From an uncultured Saprospiraceae bacterium (GTDB taxonomy: Bacteria > Bacteroidota > Bacteroidia > Chitinophagales > Saprospiraceae), in assembly GCA_937959275.1 (NCBI GenBank), contig CALGLU010000017.1, positions 1-64,000 of the forward strand: 64,000 bases of DNA, given 5' to 3'. How positions within the stretch are numbered: position 1 is the first letter of the stretch; each line of letters opens with the position of its first letter. Positions 44,520 through 54,746 of the stretch are shown here, piece after piece. A program made the translations under genes and the position numbers. The notes beneath the pieces are model-generated. The model was given only the letters and a program-made list of their open reading frames with translations, was not told the origin of the DNA and made no database searches.

Positions 44520-46721
44520 CTAGGTATTAAACCAATACGTCAATTTGGCCACGATCGCTCTATTCCTCAAATTGATATTAAATCGATCAGACGGGTCTGC
44601 TCCTGTAAAATAATTATCTGTGAAGACGAGGAAGAAGTCAGACACTGGTGCAAACCGCCATTGGAGTCTAGCGTTGATATTTGTATTTTCTGACTGCGTG
44701 TTGTATTGGATGAACGTGGTAAAAAACAACTCTTTTGAAAAGGTATAATCGATTCTAGGCCCCAATAAAAATGTTTTCTTTTTATCTTCCAAATGAGGCA
44801 TATCAAAAATATTATAGTTGAAATCAATGGCTAATTGAGCCTTTGGTTTTGCAGTCAATGTGATTCTGCCTCCGCTACCGTATCTCCAACCATTAAAATA
44901 TTGGCCTACGAATGGACGTATAAAAAAAGCTACAGGCTTGCGTCGATCTCCCGAGAAAAAGCCTTCGAAATTGATGTAAGAATAATCAGTATCCACGAGC
45001 AAAGGTTGTGAATCGGTACCCGTTGGATCAAAGTCATCAAACAAATACACATACTCTTGCGCTACACGAAACTCAAACCGAGAATTATTTGATGTCGTCC
45101 CACCAAATGTTAAACCGATGGAATGATCAGTTTTGCCAAAGCCAGGTTTAAAAATAAATTCTGAATCAAGCCCAATTCCAAAATCGTTGAGCGCGCCGTC
45201 GCTTGGATAGAATTTTCTAGCAAATCCAGGTTCGAAACTGTAATAGTTTGATCTCCTAACAAAACCCACTTGCGCATCATAGTCAGACTGCACATATTCA
45301 TGTGTCCAGCCAAATTCCCAAAATCTAGAGTTGTAATTGAGTTCAGTCCCATGTGTGATTGGCATCCCATCTATACCAGGTGACAGAGATCCGTGAACAA
45401 ATGTTTTGCCAGTCCACGTATTCGATGCATCTGCAAAATTAAAATCAGCACCGATGACCCGATTATAGAGCGCAATATCTAGGTCGTCAAGCTCGGTATC
45501 AAGAAGTTGCTTGTTAACCATAAGGAAGCTGATATTAGATCTGTTCATGACTTTATGCTGAACGGCCAATACTGAGTAATTCGTAGCATACACACCATCT
45601 GTTTTATCCGCTGCTGTCTGCATATTTAATAAGCCGAGCCGCATATTGTCATTTAGCTTGCCACTCAGACGAGCGCCAGCATAGATTCTATTTTGGACGG
45701 TATTGTCCTCATTATTCTTTGCAGTCCCAATCCGTCTTGAAAAAAATGGGTTGATCGCACTAAAGCCAAAGCTGCCAAATAAATCTGCATTTTCTAAAAA
45801 GAATTGTCTCCGCTCTGGAAAAAAGATTTCGAATCTTGACAGATCAGTAATTTGACGATCCACTTCAACTTGAGAAAAATCAGGGTTAATCGTTAGGTCT
45901 AGGTTCAAGCCAGACGTTAAAGCAATTTTCGCATCACCTCCCACATCATAGGTATACTCAGAATCTGTGTTTGCCTCGTGATCTCTGCTCAGACCGGCAG
46001 TTACATAAGGTATAATTGATACCTTACTTCCAGATGACTTTAAAGGTTCATCCCATATAAGCTGTCCATTAAAACCAAGATTTGTCATCGGGTAATTCCT
46101 TGGGATACCTGTCCAAGTACTCCATTCGTTTTCTTGTGCATCATATCGATAAGCTCCGATATTCCAAATTTTACTACCAGCATTAAAGCGCAAACTTGAA
46201 AACGGAATCTTTAATTCTCCTGCAAAATACCCGTCATATTTTTTGGCTTCTCCAGACCATTTGTTATCCCACGACTCGTCAAAATCACGAAAGCTATTTC
46301 CACCATTTGTGATGACACCTTCTCGAATGACACCTTCTGCATTAATTCCAAAAAAGTAAGCATTGGTTTTATCCTTAAACGAGTCAAAGGTAATTGTCAT
46401 ATTGTCAATGCCACCACCTCGATAATCTCTCTTTAATGAGTTGACTACCCAATCGTTTCCTTTAGAATAACATTTGACTGAGATATATAAGAAATCATCA
46501 TCATAGGTCATCTGAATTTCAGATTGTCCCCGCGCCGCAACTGAATCTGTCGGAAAATACTGCATGAAGTCATCCATCTTGTCAGCCTGCTGCCAAACGT
46601 CTTCATCCAAAACACCATCAATTAAGATCTCTTGAGATGTCCGAGTAATCTGTAAAGATCGTTGACCAAATTGCTGTATGGACAGCATCAAGAGGAAGCA
46701 AAGTAAGGACATTTCTCTCAT
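44520..46721 (-). CDS. DUF5916 outer-membrane protein with CBM9-like N-terminus
   Basis: A 733-residue exported protein. Residues about 20-200 form the carbohydrate-binding family-9-like domain typical of DUF5916 (ILIDGVLDEDVWQQA, MTYDDDFLYISVKCYSK, WNIGAYRYD). The rest is DUF5916, a predicted outer-membrane beta-barrel with FEIFFPERRQFFLENADLF, ending in LTYWFNT. The role of the family is unknown; binding of a glycan or heme-like ligand at the outer membrane has been suggested by domain content only. It follows the giant surface protein gene upstream on the same strand by 86 bp. Confidence 0.88.
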   Translation of the reverse strand: MREMSLLCFLLMLSIQQFGQRSLQITRTSQEILIDGVLDEDVWQQADKMDDFMQYFPTDSVAARGQSEIQMTYDDDFLYISVKCYSKGNDWVVNSLKRDYRGGGIDNMTITFDSFKDKTNAYFFGINAEGVIREGVITNGGNSFRDFDESWDNKWSGEAKKYDGYFAGELKIPFSSLRFNAGSKIWNIGAYRYDAQENEWSTWTGIPRNYPMTNLGFNGQLIWDEPLKSSGSKVSIIPYVTAGLSRDHEANTDSEYTYDVGGDAKIALTSGLNLDLTINPDFSQVEVDRQITDLSRFEIFFPERRQFFLENADLFGSFGFSAINPFFSRRIGTAKNNEDNTVQNRIYAGARLSGKLNDNMRLGLLNMQTAADKTDGVYATNYSVLAVQHKVMNRSNISFLMVNKQLLDTELDDLDIALYNRVIGADFNFADASNTWTGKTFVHGSLSPGIDGMPITHGTELNYNSRFWEFGWTHEYVQSDYDAQVGFVRRSNYYSFEPGFARKFYPSDGALNDFGIGLDSEFIFKPGFGKTDHSIGLTFGGTTSNNSRFEFRVAQEYVYLFDDFDPTGTDSQPLLVDTDYSYINFEGFFSGDRRKPVAFFIRPFVGQYFNGWRYGSGGRITLTAKPKAQLAIDFNYNIFDMPHLEDKKKTFLLGPRIDYTFSKELFFTTFIQYNTQSENTNINARLQWRFAPVSDFFLVFTDNYFTGADPSDRFNINLRNRAIVAKLTYWFNT

Positions 46722-46807
46722 AAGGCGCGAAAATAGGCTTTTCCCGAATCACATATGTAAAAATTAAATGTAAAAGAGTTGTTAATGTAGGCTAACAAAC
46801 ACACATT

Positions 46808-49800
46808 CTATAGCTTAACAACCTTCATCGTTTTCATCTGTCCTGCTTGGTGGACAATGACATAATAGAGTCCTGCTTGTTCATTTTCGAAATGTAGGGA
46901 TAGATCAATAGAGTGTTCACCAGTCGAAAAGGATTTAGTCTCATTCCATAATAATCTACCATCGTTAGCTAATATGCTCAGGTCTACAGGTTGTCTGTCT
47001 TGCATGATGTGCAGGGATAAACTTGCATTTCGTTGTATGGGATTTGGATAAATAGTCGCTTCAAGTGAGTAGGGCTTATCTCCTTCCTCCATGCTAAATT
47101 CTCTAGCCTCTGCATCTTGCTGAAACAATTCAGCGGAGCCATCAATATCTCCAAGCTTAATTGCCACCAGATCCATATGCACATTCTCGTACAGTTCTTC
47201 AGTTATAAATTTAGTATCGCTGATCTGCATGACATCTGCCTGATTAAGCAATTTGAAAACCCATGGGGTCTCATACTCAGGAAATGTACTTATTTGTCCA
47301 ATAATCATCCGCTTCATTAAAATTAAATCGGCACTACTTAGACGGCCATCCCGGTTAACATCCGCTGCAATTAATTTATGCTCATTCTCAATCACGCTAA
47401 CGCCTAATAAATGATTTTGTAATGTAATCATATCTACAGTTGTAATACCAGCATTAAAATCGTCTGGCTTCGTCAAAGCGATTTCATAGTCATTATCTTT
47501 TTGTGCATTGTTCATTTCAAATTGACCGTTTTCGCCATCCATATCAATAGCATTGTCAGGGTCATTTGAATTTTCTATGAAAACTGAAAAATCGTTTAAG
47601 CGCTCTCCATTTACATCAGTCACCATACCCGACAAGACAAGTGAACTACCAAAATCTATTGAATCACAAGGTGACGATTCACGTTGATCTATCCGAATAG
47701 TCACTTGACAAGCATCTTGATTACCAGCATCATCAGAGACCCATATCGATAAATCAAATCGTTCTGATGCATTAGCAGCGATGTCTTCACATCTGAAATG
47801 TACGACTTGTACAAGCGTATCTTTTTGGAATGAAAAGCTTAAGTCATCATCATCTGTACAATTATCTCGACTGGCCAAATTAAAATCAGTGGCCCAAACT
47901 TCAACTACATCATCTTCGTTAAAAAGAGTAGACACTGTCTCTGCTATACAATATGGTGTCGGCGCCTTACAATCCTCAACAACAACTTGTGACACACAAT
48001 GACTCGTATTGCCACATTGATCTGTGGTGTAGATCGTAAGCGCATGATTCCCTAAAGGCAAATTCATAATAAATGTATCATGCTGATCGAACACTTGATT
48101 GTCCATTTGCCCGTCCCCAGATAGATCGATTTCATAATGAAATACAAGTTCGTCTAGTGTAGAACAATCGTCAGCTGCATCAAATGACATCTTCAATTCG
48201 CCTTCGCAATATCTATCCAACGCACAGACCTGAACATCTTGACAGTCAATGGTCGGGTTAACTTTATCATGAATTTTTATGACTTGAGAGCTTTTCCAAA
48301 TCCCTTCATCGTTTTCATTGTATTGGCACCAATCTATAATCGTCCATTCCCTCAAAATACTCAGACAAGAACCTAAGGAGGTTTCAAATTCTCGATCAAT
48401 AAAATTAGTAGCAATTAACTCACAACCACCCAAGGTATCGACAAGCGGCTCACCTAACATCTGCTCTGATAAATTCGCTGAGCATTGTTCTATTTCAACA
48501 TCTTCAGGCCAGGTAATATTATCTTCGGTAATCGCAAACTCGTTATACAATTGAATGGTTTGGGTACATAAAAAACTACTATCTCTGCCAAACACTGTAT
48601 ACCAATGTCGGTCTACCAGCTCATTGCGACACTGCCCAATCTCAGTCGAATCAATATGATAAAACTCAACAGGTGAACACTTGATATCCGCCCATGGCTT
48701 ACCCGTCAAATCAAAATCATAGATATCTTCTGTGCACGGTAAGAACACATTTTCTGGGCACTCGACGTATGGCATAACGCCATCTTCAACGAACACTTCA
48801 ACTGTACACGTAGACTTGTTGTGACTATAGTCAGTAGCCTCCATGATGATGATCACAGTCTGCCCAGCTTCTTCACAACAAAAACTAACGATATCTGAGG
48901 CACGATCTAAACTATCTACGGCACATATCGAATCTTGTTTTACCAATGTTATCTTTTCTATTCCACAATTATCCCAACTCCCATTATCTACATTATTAAC
49001 TGTTAGATGTCCCCTACCATCTGAGCCGAGACTTACAACTGTCTGTGCATCGCAAACTAAAACCGGGACCTGATAATCGACTACTGTTGTGTAAAAAGAC
49101 AAGGTGTCAGTCTCATAACAATCAGTTGTTAAATACACTTCTATAAAATTACAGCCGATCTCTAAATCTGGGATAATAAGCTTACCATCATCCGTTAGCT
49201 CGAGTGCTGATGATATTGGCTTCTCAGTATACACCTTACAATCTTCCATATCAATTTCTCCATAAATACGGGCAGCATACGTATCTACTTTACCACAAAA
49301 TGATGGCGCCTTAATCGGCAGATACATATCTGTATTACAATCAAAACCAGTTTCAATATGAACAATCGTATCTCGCTGCACAACATCAAATTTGATTGCG
49401 TTGAGATGAATGGTTTGTGTATAGCTTTCTCTAGAACCGTTACATGCTTGAATGGCTACCCACTCTCTGAGGACTTTGTAACTCCCTGAACACAATTTGA
49501 TTACCTGGTCAGAAAAAACATAATCCAGCGTCATACATGGAGATGGATGTTGAGCCTGTATGGAATCCATTCCATATAAAGTAGGCCATCCAAAATGATC
49601 AGGTTTTAATTCTTCGACAGTCTCAGTATTGACATCATCAGTCATACAATAGACATAGGTCGTATCATAGGGCCATACTACGGTATGTTCTTCTCTGTAA
49701 ATATTTATTTGTTGTATACAGGTAGATTCATTATTGTATTCATCCTTGGCGTGCCATGTTCGTTGTATGATATGGCTAAATGGATTATCACAATCTTTTT

Positions 49801-52800
49801 CAAGCATGTCATCTGAATAGGTCATCTTAATCACGCTGCAATCAGTTGGCAGTTTCGCTTCTAATTCGCCTAGGTCATTATACCAGAAGTCTTCAGTCTC
49901 ATAGACAGGGAGAGACGAAGGCGTAAGGCTATTCATGTGCACGATACAATCAATTGTTTGTGTTGTACAGTTTAGTTGCGGACCTAACTTATCTTCTAAC
50001 TTGATTGCCCCCCAGCAGCTACTTAGTTTACAAGTTTCAGTGATGACGTAGTCTAAAGTTTGTCCTACATAATCTTTAATCGCAAAGGTATCTACAGGGT
50101 TTCCAGACTCATCTGTAAGGCTCAGTGTGTACTCAAAATCTCTAGTGAAATTTTCTACGACTAGATCTGGCTTAAAATTGAGTTGACAATTACCAGCCAA
50201 GGATAAATTAACCACATTATTACAAGCGATCTGAATCGGAGCGGCGATGCCTATTGTGACAGAACACACAATCTCACAGTTATTTTCATCTGTTACAGTC
50301 ACCTCGTGAATGCCTGGTGTAAGTCCAGTCGCGACTTGGGTCTGCTCGCCATTATCCCAGGTATAGGATGTAATCATTGCCCCATTTGAAACCCGCGCGC
50401 TAGCCATCCCATCTGCAGCATTTTGGCAAGATGCAGGTGCTAATTCTTCGGATTGACAGAGCATATTGGTCACGAGTGCAATCGTAACTTCTTGGACTAG
50501 CTCGCACCCATTTATATCGGATATCGTTGCAGTATGAATGCCATCTGATAATTGTATGGCTGTTTCTCCAGACTCACCATTATCCCATTCAATATTGTAG
50601 GAAGAAGGTCCTGTGATTTCTAACACAGCACGCCCTGACGGCGCAGCACCACACAGTTGTGCTTCAATCTCTTTTACAGTGACTATTGTTGCAGCGGGTC
50701 CATCTATTCGTACAATTTTTGCAGTTGAACAACCAAGAGAATCTTTGACTAGCACCTTATTTTCCCCTGCGACAAGTGCTGATGGGCTCATTGTTTTTTC
50801 ACCATTTGACCAATCAATATTGTATGGCGGATTACCACCTGCGATCATAATTTCTGCACGCCCATTTTCATCTGCAAAGCAAGTTAAATGTTCTATTAAC
50901 ATGACCTCAATCACTAATTCGTCTGGTTCTTCAATTCGTATGTCTTGATCAAATTGGCAAGCATTTTCATCAGTCACCGTTACAGTATAAGCCCCCTTGG
51001 TAAGCTGACTCACATCAGGCGTTACATCTCCTGTACTCCATTCAATACGGTGTGCCCCTGTACCTCCAGTAGACAATAAGGTGGCTTTTGCATTTGACTC
51101 ACCGTGACATGTTATATTCTCATCAATTTGTATTTCTGCTTGTAATTTTTCTGGTTCAAATAAACCAACCGATCCAGATGCAATACATCCCAGATCATCT
51201 GTTACCGTGACTTCGTGCATGCCAGCTGCTAACTTATTTGCCCTAGCTCTCTTATTTCCATTAGCCCATTCATACGAATAGGATGAGATCGGATTTGTGA
51301 TGATAACTTTTGCTGAGCCATTTGCATCTCCAGCACAACTGATTGATTTGATTTCAACAACATCAATTTCCATCTTTTTTCTAATCTGGATATCAACTGA
51401 TTCTTGCACGACGCAACCAAGTCCATTCTCTACTTCTAAATAAAATGTTCCACTAAAATCAGCGCTGGCACTATCAAGGGCAATATGTTGTTCTTTAGAC
51501 TCAAAACCATTCGGACCATACCAGTGATAGCTTGGATTTTCTCCCCCATTGACAATGGTACATGTTGCTGAAAAATCTTCTCCAGAACATAATTCAGTTT
51601 TAGAAGGAATAATGCTTACGATCGGAATATCAACAATTGCTATTGATTTAAATTTTAGCTCTTCACAACTATAATCTCTTGTATTTGAGTTAAATACATA
51701 TGACGAATTTATATTATATATTCCCGTCTCCAAAATAGAAGGATCAAAATAATAGACCTCAATTTGTTCATTATTAATATCATGGACTTGCGAAGTAATA
51801 CCTGGTCCAGATATAGCTTGACCATTTGGGACAGTCGAAATCTCTATTGGTTGGCTACCGAGACAAACAGTTGATGTTTGTGGAAAAAAATCAAAGATAA
51901 TGGCTTGGACGGCAATTTCGTCAGTCGCTATTTGTTCATTTCCAAGCACATCTAAAACGCTATATTGGATAGCGTAAACACCTTCTCCAATAGCAGGATC
52001 AAATCGATATTCTCCAGATGCTTCATCATAAGAAATCGCGTTGTATGGACATGAGTTATCTGTCAAGCAATCAGCCATTCTATAGACACCGCCTTCAGGT
52101 GTACCTCCTGACAAAACAATGGCAGATTCTTGTTGGCAAATTTCAGTTTGCTTTAAGTTTAAACTCACTTCTGTTGGAGTAGCTGCCAGTAATGTTACCT
52201 CTGCAATATCGAAGCAAGAAAACCTAGATTGCATACGTGCAAAAATGACAGTTGGTTCGCTATAATATTCTGCATTGAGTTCATTAATTCCCAATTCGGC
52301 TTCAATGAAACTGTTGTGGTAACTGATCTCAAAAACAGACCCGTCGAGCCCATCATTATCTAGATCACCAAATGCTGGATTTAAGGCTTTTTCTAAATCA
52401 AACACAAACCAACTTTCGTTTACTTTTTCTGTGGAATATAAATTTACAGGAGTCGCTTCAAAACTAATTGCCTGAAGTGTTTTTGTATCGATTGACTCTG
52501 ATCTAATGCATCCTGTCGAGTCTTTCACATCAAGGCTATAGCTCCCATCAGTCTCTAAAATAATTAGTTTATCATCATCCCAATCCCCTCGCCCATCATC
52601 ACTCCAATCAAAGGAAAAATCAGCTGTCTTATCAATACTAGATATGAGCAAAGATTCTTCTCTACCATTACATTTGATGGTTAGCTTTCTGAAATCAATC
52701 TGCGTTTTTGCTACATCATTGATTGTATATTCAAATTCTTGCGGACATCCACTTTCATGTTCAACCGTTACCGAATATGCCCCAGGGCTTAGATCAGAAA

Positions 52801-53311
52801 TGGCAGATGTTTTATCACCTGATGACCATGAATACGAAGCACCTGGAGAAGATTGAATAGAAATCGAACCATTTTGATCACCTCTGCAAGTCACATGTGT
52901 CAACTCGACTGTTGGCACATGAAGTGTGTGAATCAGCACGGTCTCTGTTTTCAAGACTTCTTGATTTGGTCCTTGATATTCGATGGACAGTTCTGTATCT
53001 GTTGAAAATGAAGTTTCGATGAGATGGCTTGCTGATGTGAGCCCTGTTCGCTGGACTTGTTCGTCAAAAATAATAGTGTTACCTGCTTTGACAAGAAGTC
53101 TATTATTCTCATTTGCTGCTAATTCAGAATCGAATATAACAAGGGCAGCTGTAAGGTCTTCTCCACTTGCGATACATGTGGGAAATGAATGATTAATCGA
53201 TATTTGTCGCAGAGCACTGCTGGTCTCTTGCTGTGCAAATGTACTCACCAGAAGCATGCAGCAAATGATTGCTGTCGTCGTTGTGATTCGATACCAACGC
53301 CTTATGCGCAT
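46808..53311 (-). CDS. Giant SprB-repeat surface protein with dockerin-like segment and T9SS sorting domain
   Basis: A 2167-residue secreted protein with a signal peptide (1-27). SprB-type repeats, one near 133-195 and a run of about six between 645 and 1010, show the pattern of Ser-Trp-Ser/Asp-Asn-Gly...GxxxVTVTDxxGC. Cys-rich beta domains resembling HYR/Ig-like modules fill 1010-1870. Near 1985 the phrase AADVNRDGRLSSADLILMK is a dockerin-like calcium loop. The last ~85 residues (IYPNPIQRNASL ... GLYYVIVHQAGQMKTMKVVKL) are a type-A sorting domain for the type IX system, so the protein is exported across the outer membrane and anchored or released. It may act in adhesion or gliding; it lacks close similarity in length to SprB (over 6000 residues). 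Confidence 0.9.
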   Translation of the reverse strand: MRIRRWYRITTTTAIICCMLLVSTFAQQETSSALRQISINHSFPTCIASGEDLTAALVIFDSELAANENNRLLVKAGNTIIFDEQVQRTGLTSASHLIETSFSTDTELSIEYQGPNQEVLKTETVLIHTLHVPTVELTHVTCRGDQNGSISIQSSPGASYSWSSGDKTSAISDLSPGAYSVTVEHESGCPQEFEYTINDVAKTQIDFRKLTIKCNGREESLLISSIDKTADFSFDWSDDGRGDWDDDKLIILETDGSYSLDVKDSTGCIRSESIDTKTLQAISFEATPVNLYSTEKVNESWFVFDLEKALNPAFGDLDNDGLDGSVFEISYHNSFIEAELGINELNAEYYSEPTVIFARMQSRFSCFDIAEVTLLAATPTEVSLNLKQTEICQQESAIVLSGGTPEGGVYRMADCLTDNSCPYNAISYDEASGEYRFDPAIGEGVYAIQYSVLDVLGNEQIATDEIAVQAIIFDFFPQTSTVCLGSQPIEISTVPNGQAISGPGITSQVHDINNEQIEVYYFDPSILETGIYNINSSYVFNSNTRDYSCEELKFKSIAIVDIPIVSIIPSKTELCSGEDFSATCTIVNGGENPSYHWYGPNGFESKEQHIALDSASADFSGTFYLEVENGLGCVVQESVDIQIRKKMEIDVVEIKSISCAGDANGSAKVIITNPISSYSYEWANGNKRARANKLAAGMHEVTVTDDLGCIASGSVGLFEPEKLQAEIQIDENITCHGESNAKATLLSTGGTGAHRIEWSTGDVTPDVSQLTKGAYTVTVTDENACQFDQDIRIEEPDELVIEVMLIEHLTCFADENGRAEIMIAGGNPPYNIDWSNGEKTMSPSALVAGENKVLVKDSLGCSTAKIVRIDGPAATIVTVKEIEAQLCGAAPSGRAVLEITGPSSYNIEWDNGESGETAIQLSDGIHTATISDINGCELVQEVTIALVTNMLCQSEELAPASCQNAADGMASARVSNGAMITSYTWDNGEQTQVATGLTPGIHEVTVTDENNCEIVCSVTIGIAAPIQIACNNVVNLSLAGNCQLNFKPDLVVENFTRDFEYTLSLTDESGNPVDTFAIKDYVGQTLDYVITETCKLSSCWGAIKLEDKLGPQLNCTTQTIDCIVHMNSLTPSSLPVYETEDFWYNDLGELEAKLPTDCSVIKMTYSDDMLEKDCDNPFSHIIQRTWHAKDEYNNESTCIQQINIYREEHTVVWPYDTTYVYCMTDDVNTETVEELKPDHFGWPTLYGMDSIQAQHPSPCMTLDYVFSDQVIKLCSGSYKVLREWVAIQACNGSRESYTQTIHLNAIKFDVVQRDTIVHIETGFDCNTDMYLPIKAPSFCGKVDTYAARIYGEIDMEDCKVYTEKPISSALELTDDGKLIIPDLEIGCNFIEVYLTTDCYETDTLSFYTTVVDYQVPVLVCDAQTVVSLGSDGRGHLTVNNVDNGSWDNCGIEKITLVKQDSICAVDSLDRASDIVSFCCEEAGQTVIIIMEATDYSHNKSTCTVEVFVEDGVMPYVECPENVFLPCTEDIYDFDLTGKPWADIKCSPVEFYHIDSTEIGQCRNELVDRHWYTVFGRDSSFLCTQTIQLYNEFAITEDNITWPEDVEIEQCSANLSEQMLGEPLVDTLGGCELIATNFIDREFETSLGSCLSILREWTIIDWCQYNENDEGIWKSSQVIKIHDKVNPTIDCQDVQVCALDRYCEGELKMSFDAADDCSTLDELVFHYEIDLSGDGQMDNQVFDQHDTFIMNLPLGNHALTIYTTDQCGNTSHCVSQVVVEDCKAPTPYCIAETVSTLFNEDDVVEVWATDFNLASRDNCTDDDDLSFSFQKDTLVQVVHFRCEDIAANASERFDLSIWVSDDAGNQDACQVTIRIDQRESSPCDSIDFGSSLVLSGMVTDVNGERLNDFSVFIENSNDPDNAIDMDGENGQFEMNNAQKDNDYEIALTKPDDFNAGITTVDMITLQNHLLGVSVIENEHKLIAADVNRDGRLSSADLILMKRMIIGQISTFPEYETPWVFKLLNQADVMQISDTKFITEELYENVHMDLVAIKLGDIDGSAELFQQDAEAREFSMEEGDKPYSLEATIYPNPIQRNASLSLHIMQDRQPVDLSILANDGRLLWNETKSFSTGEHSIDLSLHFENEQAGLYYVIVHQAGQMKTMKVVKL

Positions 53312-53420
53312 ATTGAAATTCGGTGATACATATGAGTAATACTGACTATCAAGGGAGAAGAGGCAAATAATATGCCAACATATTATGATTATTTGTAATA
53401 TGTTAATCGTGGGTAAATTT

Positions 53421-54429
53421 GTCTGAACAGGATTTTTAAGATGAGGACGATGGACATGATTATATTAGCCGCCGTTGAACTCAATAGGCCAGTGCGCGCC
53501 CTTGCCCTAAAGGGAAATCAACCCTCATAAAATCATGATAAGCCGTTGTTGGTCTCCCAACCATCCGGCACTTGTCTGAACAGAATTTTTAAGATGAGGA
53601 CGATGGGCATGATGATATATAAGCCGCCGTTGAACTCAATAGGCCAGTGCGCGCCCTTGCCCTGAAGGGAAATCCACCCTCATAAAATCATGAAAAGCCG
53701 TTGTTAGTCTCCCAACCATCCGGCACACTTTGTCTGAACAGGATTTTTAAGATGAAGGCGATGGGCATGATGATATATAAGCCGCCGTTGGTTATGAACT
53801 CAATAGGCCAGTGCGCGCCCTTGCCCTAAAGGGAAATCCACCCTCATAAAATCATGAAAAGCCGTTGTTGGTCTCCCAACCATCCGGCATACTTTGTCTG
53901 TACAGGATTTTTAAGATGAGGACGATGGGTATGATGGTATATAAGCTGTCGTTGGTTATGAGCTCAATAGGCCAGTGTGTGCCCTTGCCCTAAAGGGAAA
54001 TCAACCCTTATAAAATCATGATAAGCCGTTGTTAGTCTCCCAACCATCCGACACACTTTGTCTGAACAGGATTTTTAAGATGAGGACGATGGGCATGATT
54101 ATATATAAGCCGCCATTGGTTATGAACTCAATAGGCCAGTGCGCGCCCTTGCCCTAAAGGGAAATCCACCCTTATAAAATCATGAAAAACCGTTGTTGGT
54201 CTCCCAACCATCCGGCACACTTTGTCTGAACAGGATTTTTAAGATGAGGACGATGGGCATGATTATATATAAGCCGCCATTGGTTAAGAACTCAATAGGC
54301 CAGTGCGCGCCCTTGCCCTAAAGGGAAATCCACCCTTATAAAATCATGAAAAGCCGTTGTTGGTCTCCCAACCATCCGGCACACTTTGTCTGAACAGGAT
54401 TTTTAAGATGAGGACGATGGGCATGATTT
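53421..54429. repeat. Tandem array of six full and one partial ~164-bp units
   Basis: Units begin with GTCTGAACAGGATTTTTAAG at 53421, 53574, 53732, 53896, 54060, 54224 and 54388 (partial). Spacings are 153, 158 and then four times 164 bp; the first two units lack an insertion GTTAT in the middle and some bases at the join. Each carries two conserved hairpins, CCCTAAAGGG and GTTGGTCTCCCAAC, followed by CATCCGGCA. Differences are single bases, so amplification is recent. No frame is open through the array. It fills the gap between the giant gene and the esterase gene. Confidence 0.85.
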
Positions 54430-54527
54430 GGGGTTAACAGGATCTGCCGGTAGTCGGACAGGTATATGTGATTTTGGGATGGGCATGATTTGGACTTATT
54501 CGCTTTTTGTCTGTATTGAACGGACTC

Positions 54528-54655
54528 ATTGACATTGACATTAATTTTGACATTGATATTGACATTGATATTGACATTGATTTTGATTTTGATTTTGATT
54601 TTGATTTTGACATTGACATTGACATTGACATTGACATTGACATTGTTATTGACCT
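54528..54655. repeat. Hexanucleotide microsatellite (CATTGA/TTTTGA)
   Basis: About 21 units of six bases, mostly GACATT with a central block of GATTTT and some GATATT. It reads Ile-Asp / Phe-Asp on the plus strand and Met-Ser / Lys-Ser on the minus strand, both artefacts of the repeat. It lies about 90 bp before the esterase start. Such tracts change length by slippage. Confidence 0.9.
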
Positions 54656-54746
54656 TGTTCGCTACATCTGTTGGAATTATTGGAAGAAAGACAGGGAGAA
54701 ATGATATCTTTTCATGAATTTATAATTAGAATCAAAATCTAGGTTT

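Noticed and set aside
51229-51426. Open frames overlapping the giant SprB-like gene
   Set aside because: All are short, lie within the continuous 2167-codon frame and lack protein-like features.
53421-54429. Long regular repeats as a CRISPR or rRNA-like array
   Set aside because: The whole 164-bp unit is repeated, so there are no spacers, and nothing resembles rRNA.
54434-54704. Open frames giving Met-Ser/Lys-Ser or Ile-Asp/Phe-Asp runs
   Set aside because: They are by-products of the hexanucleotide repeat and are open on both strands; no start context or homology.
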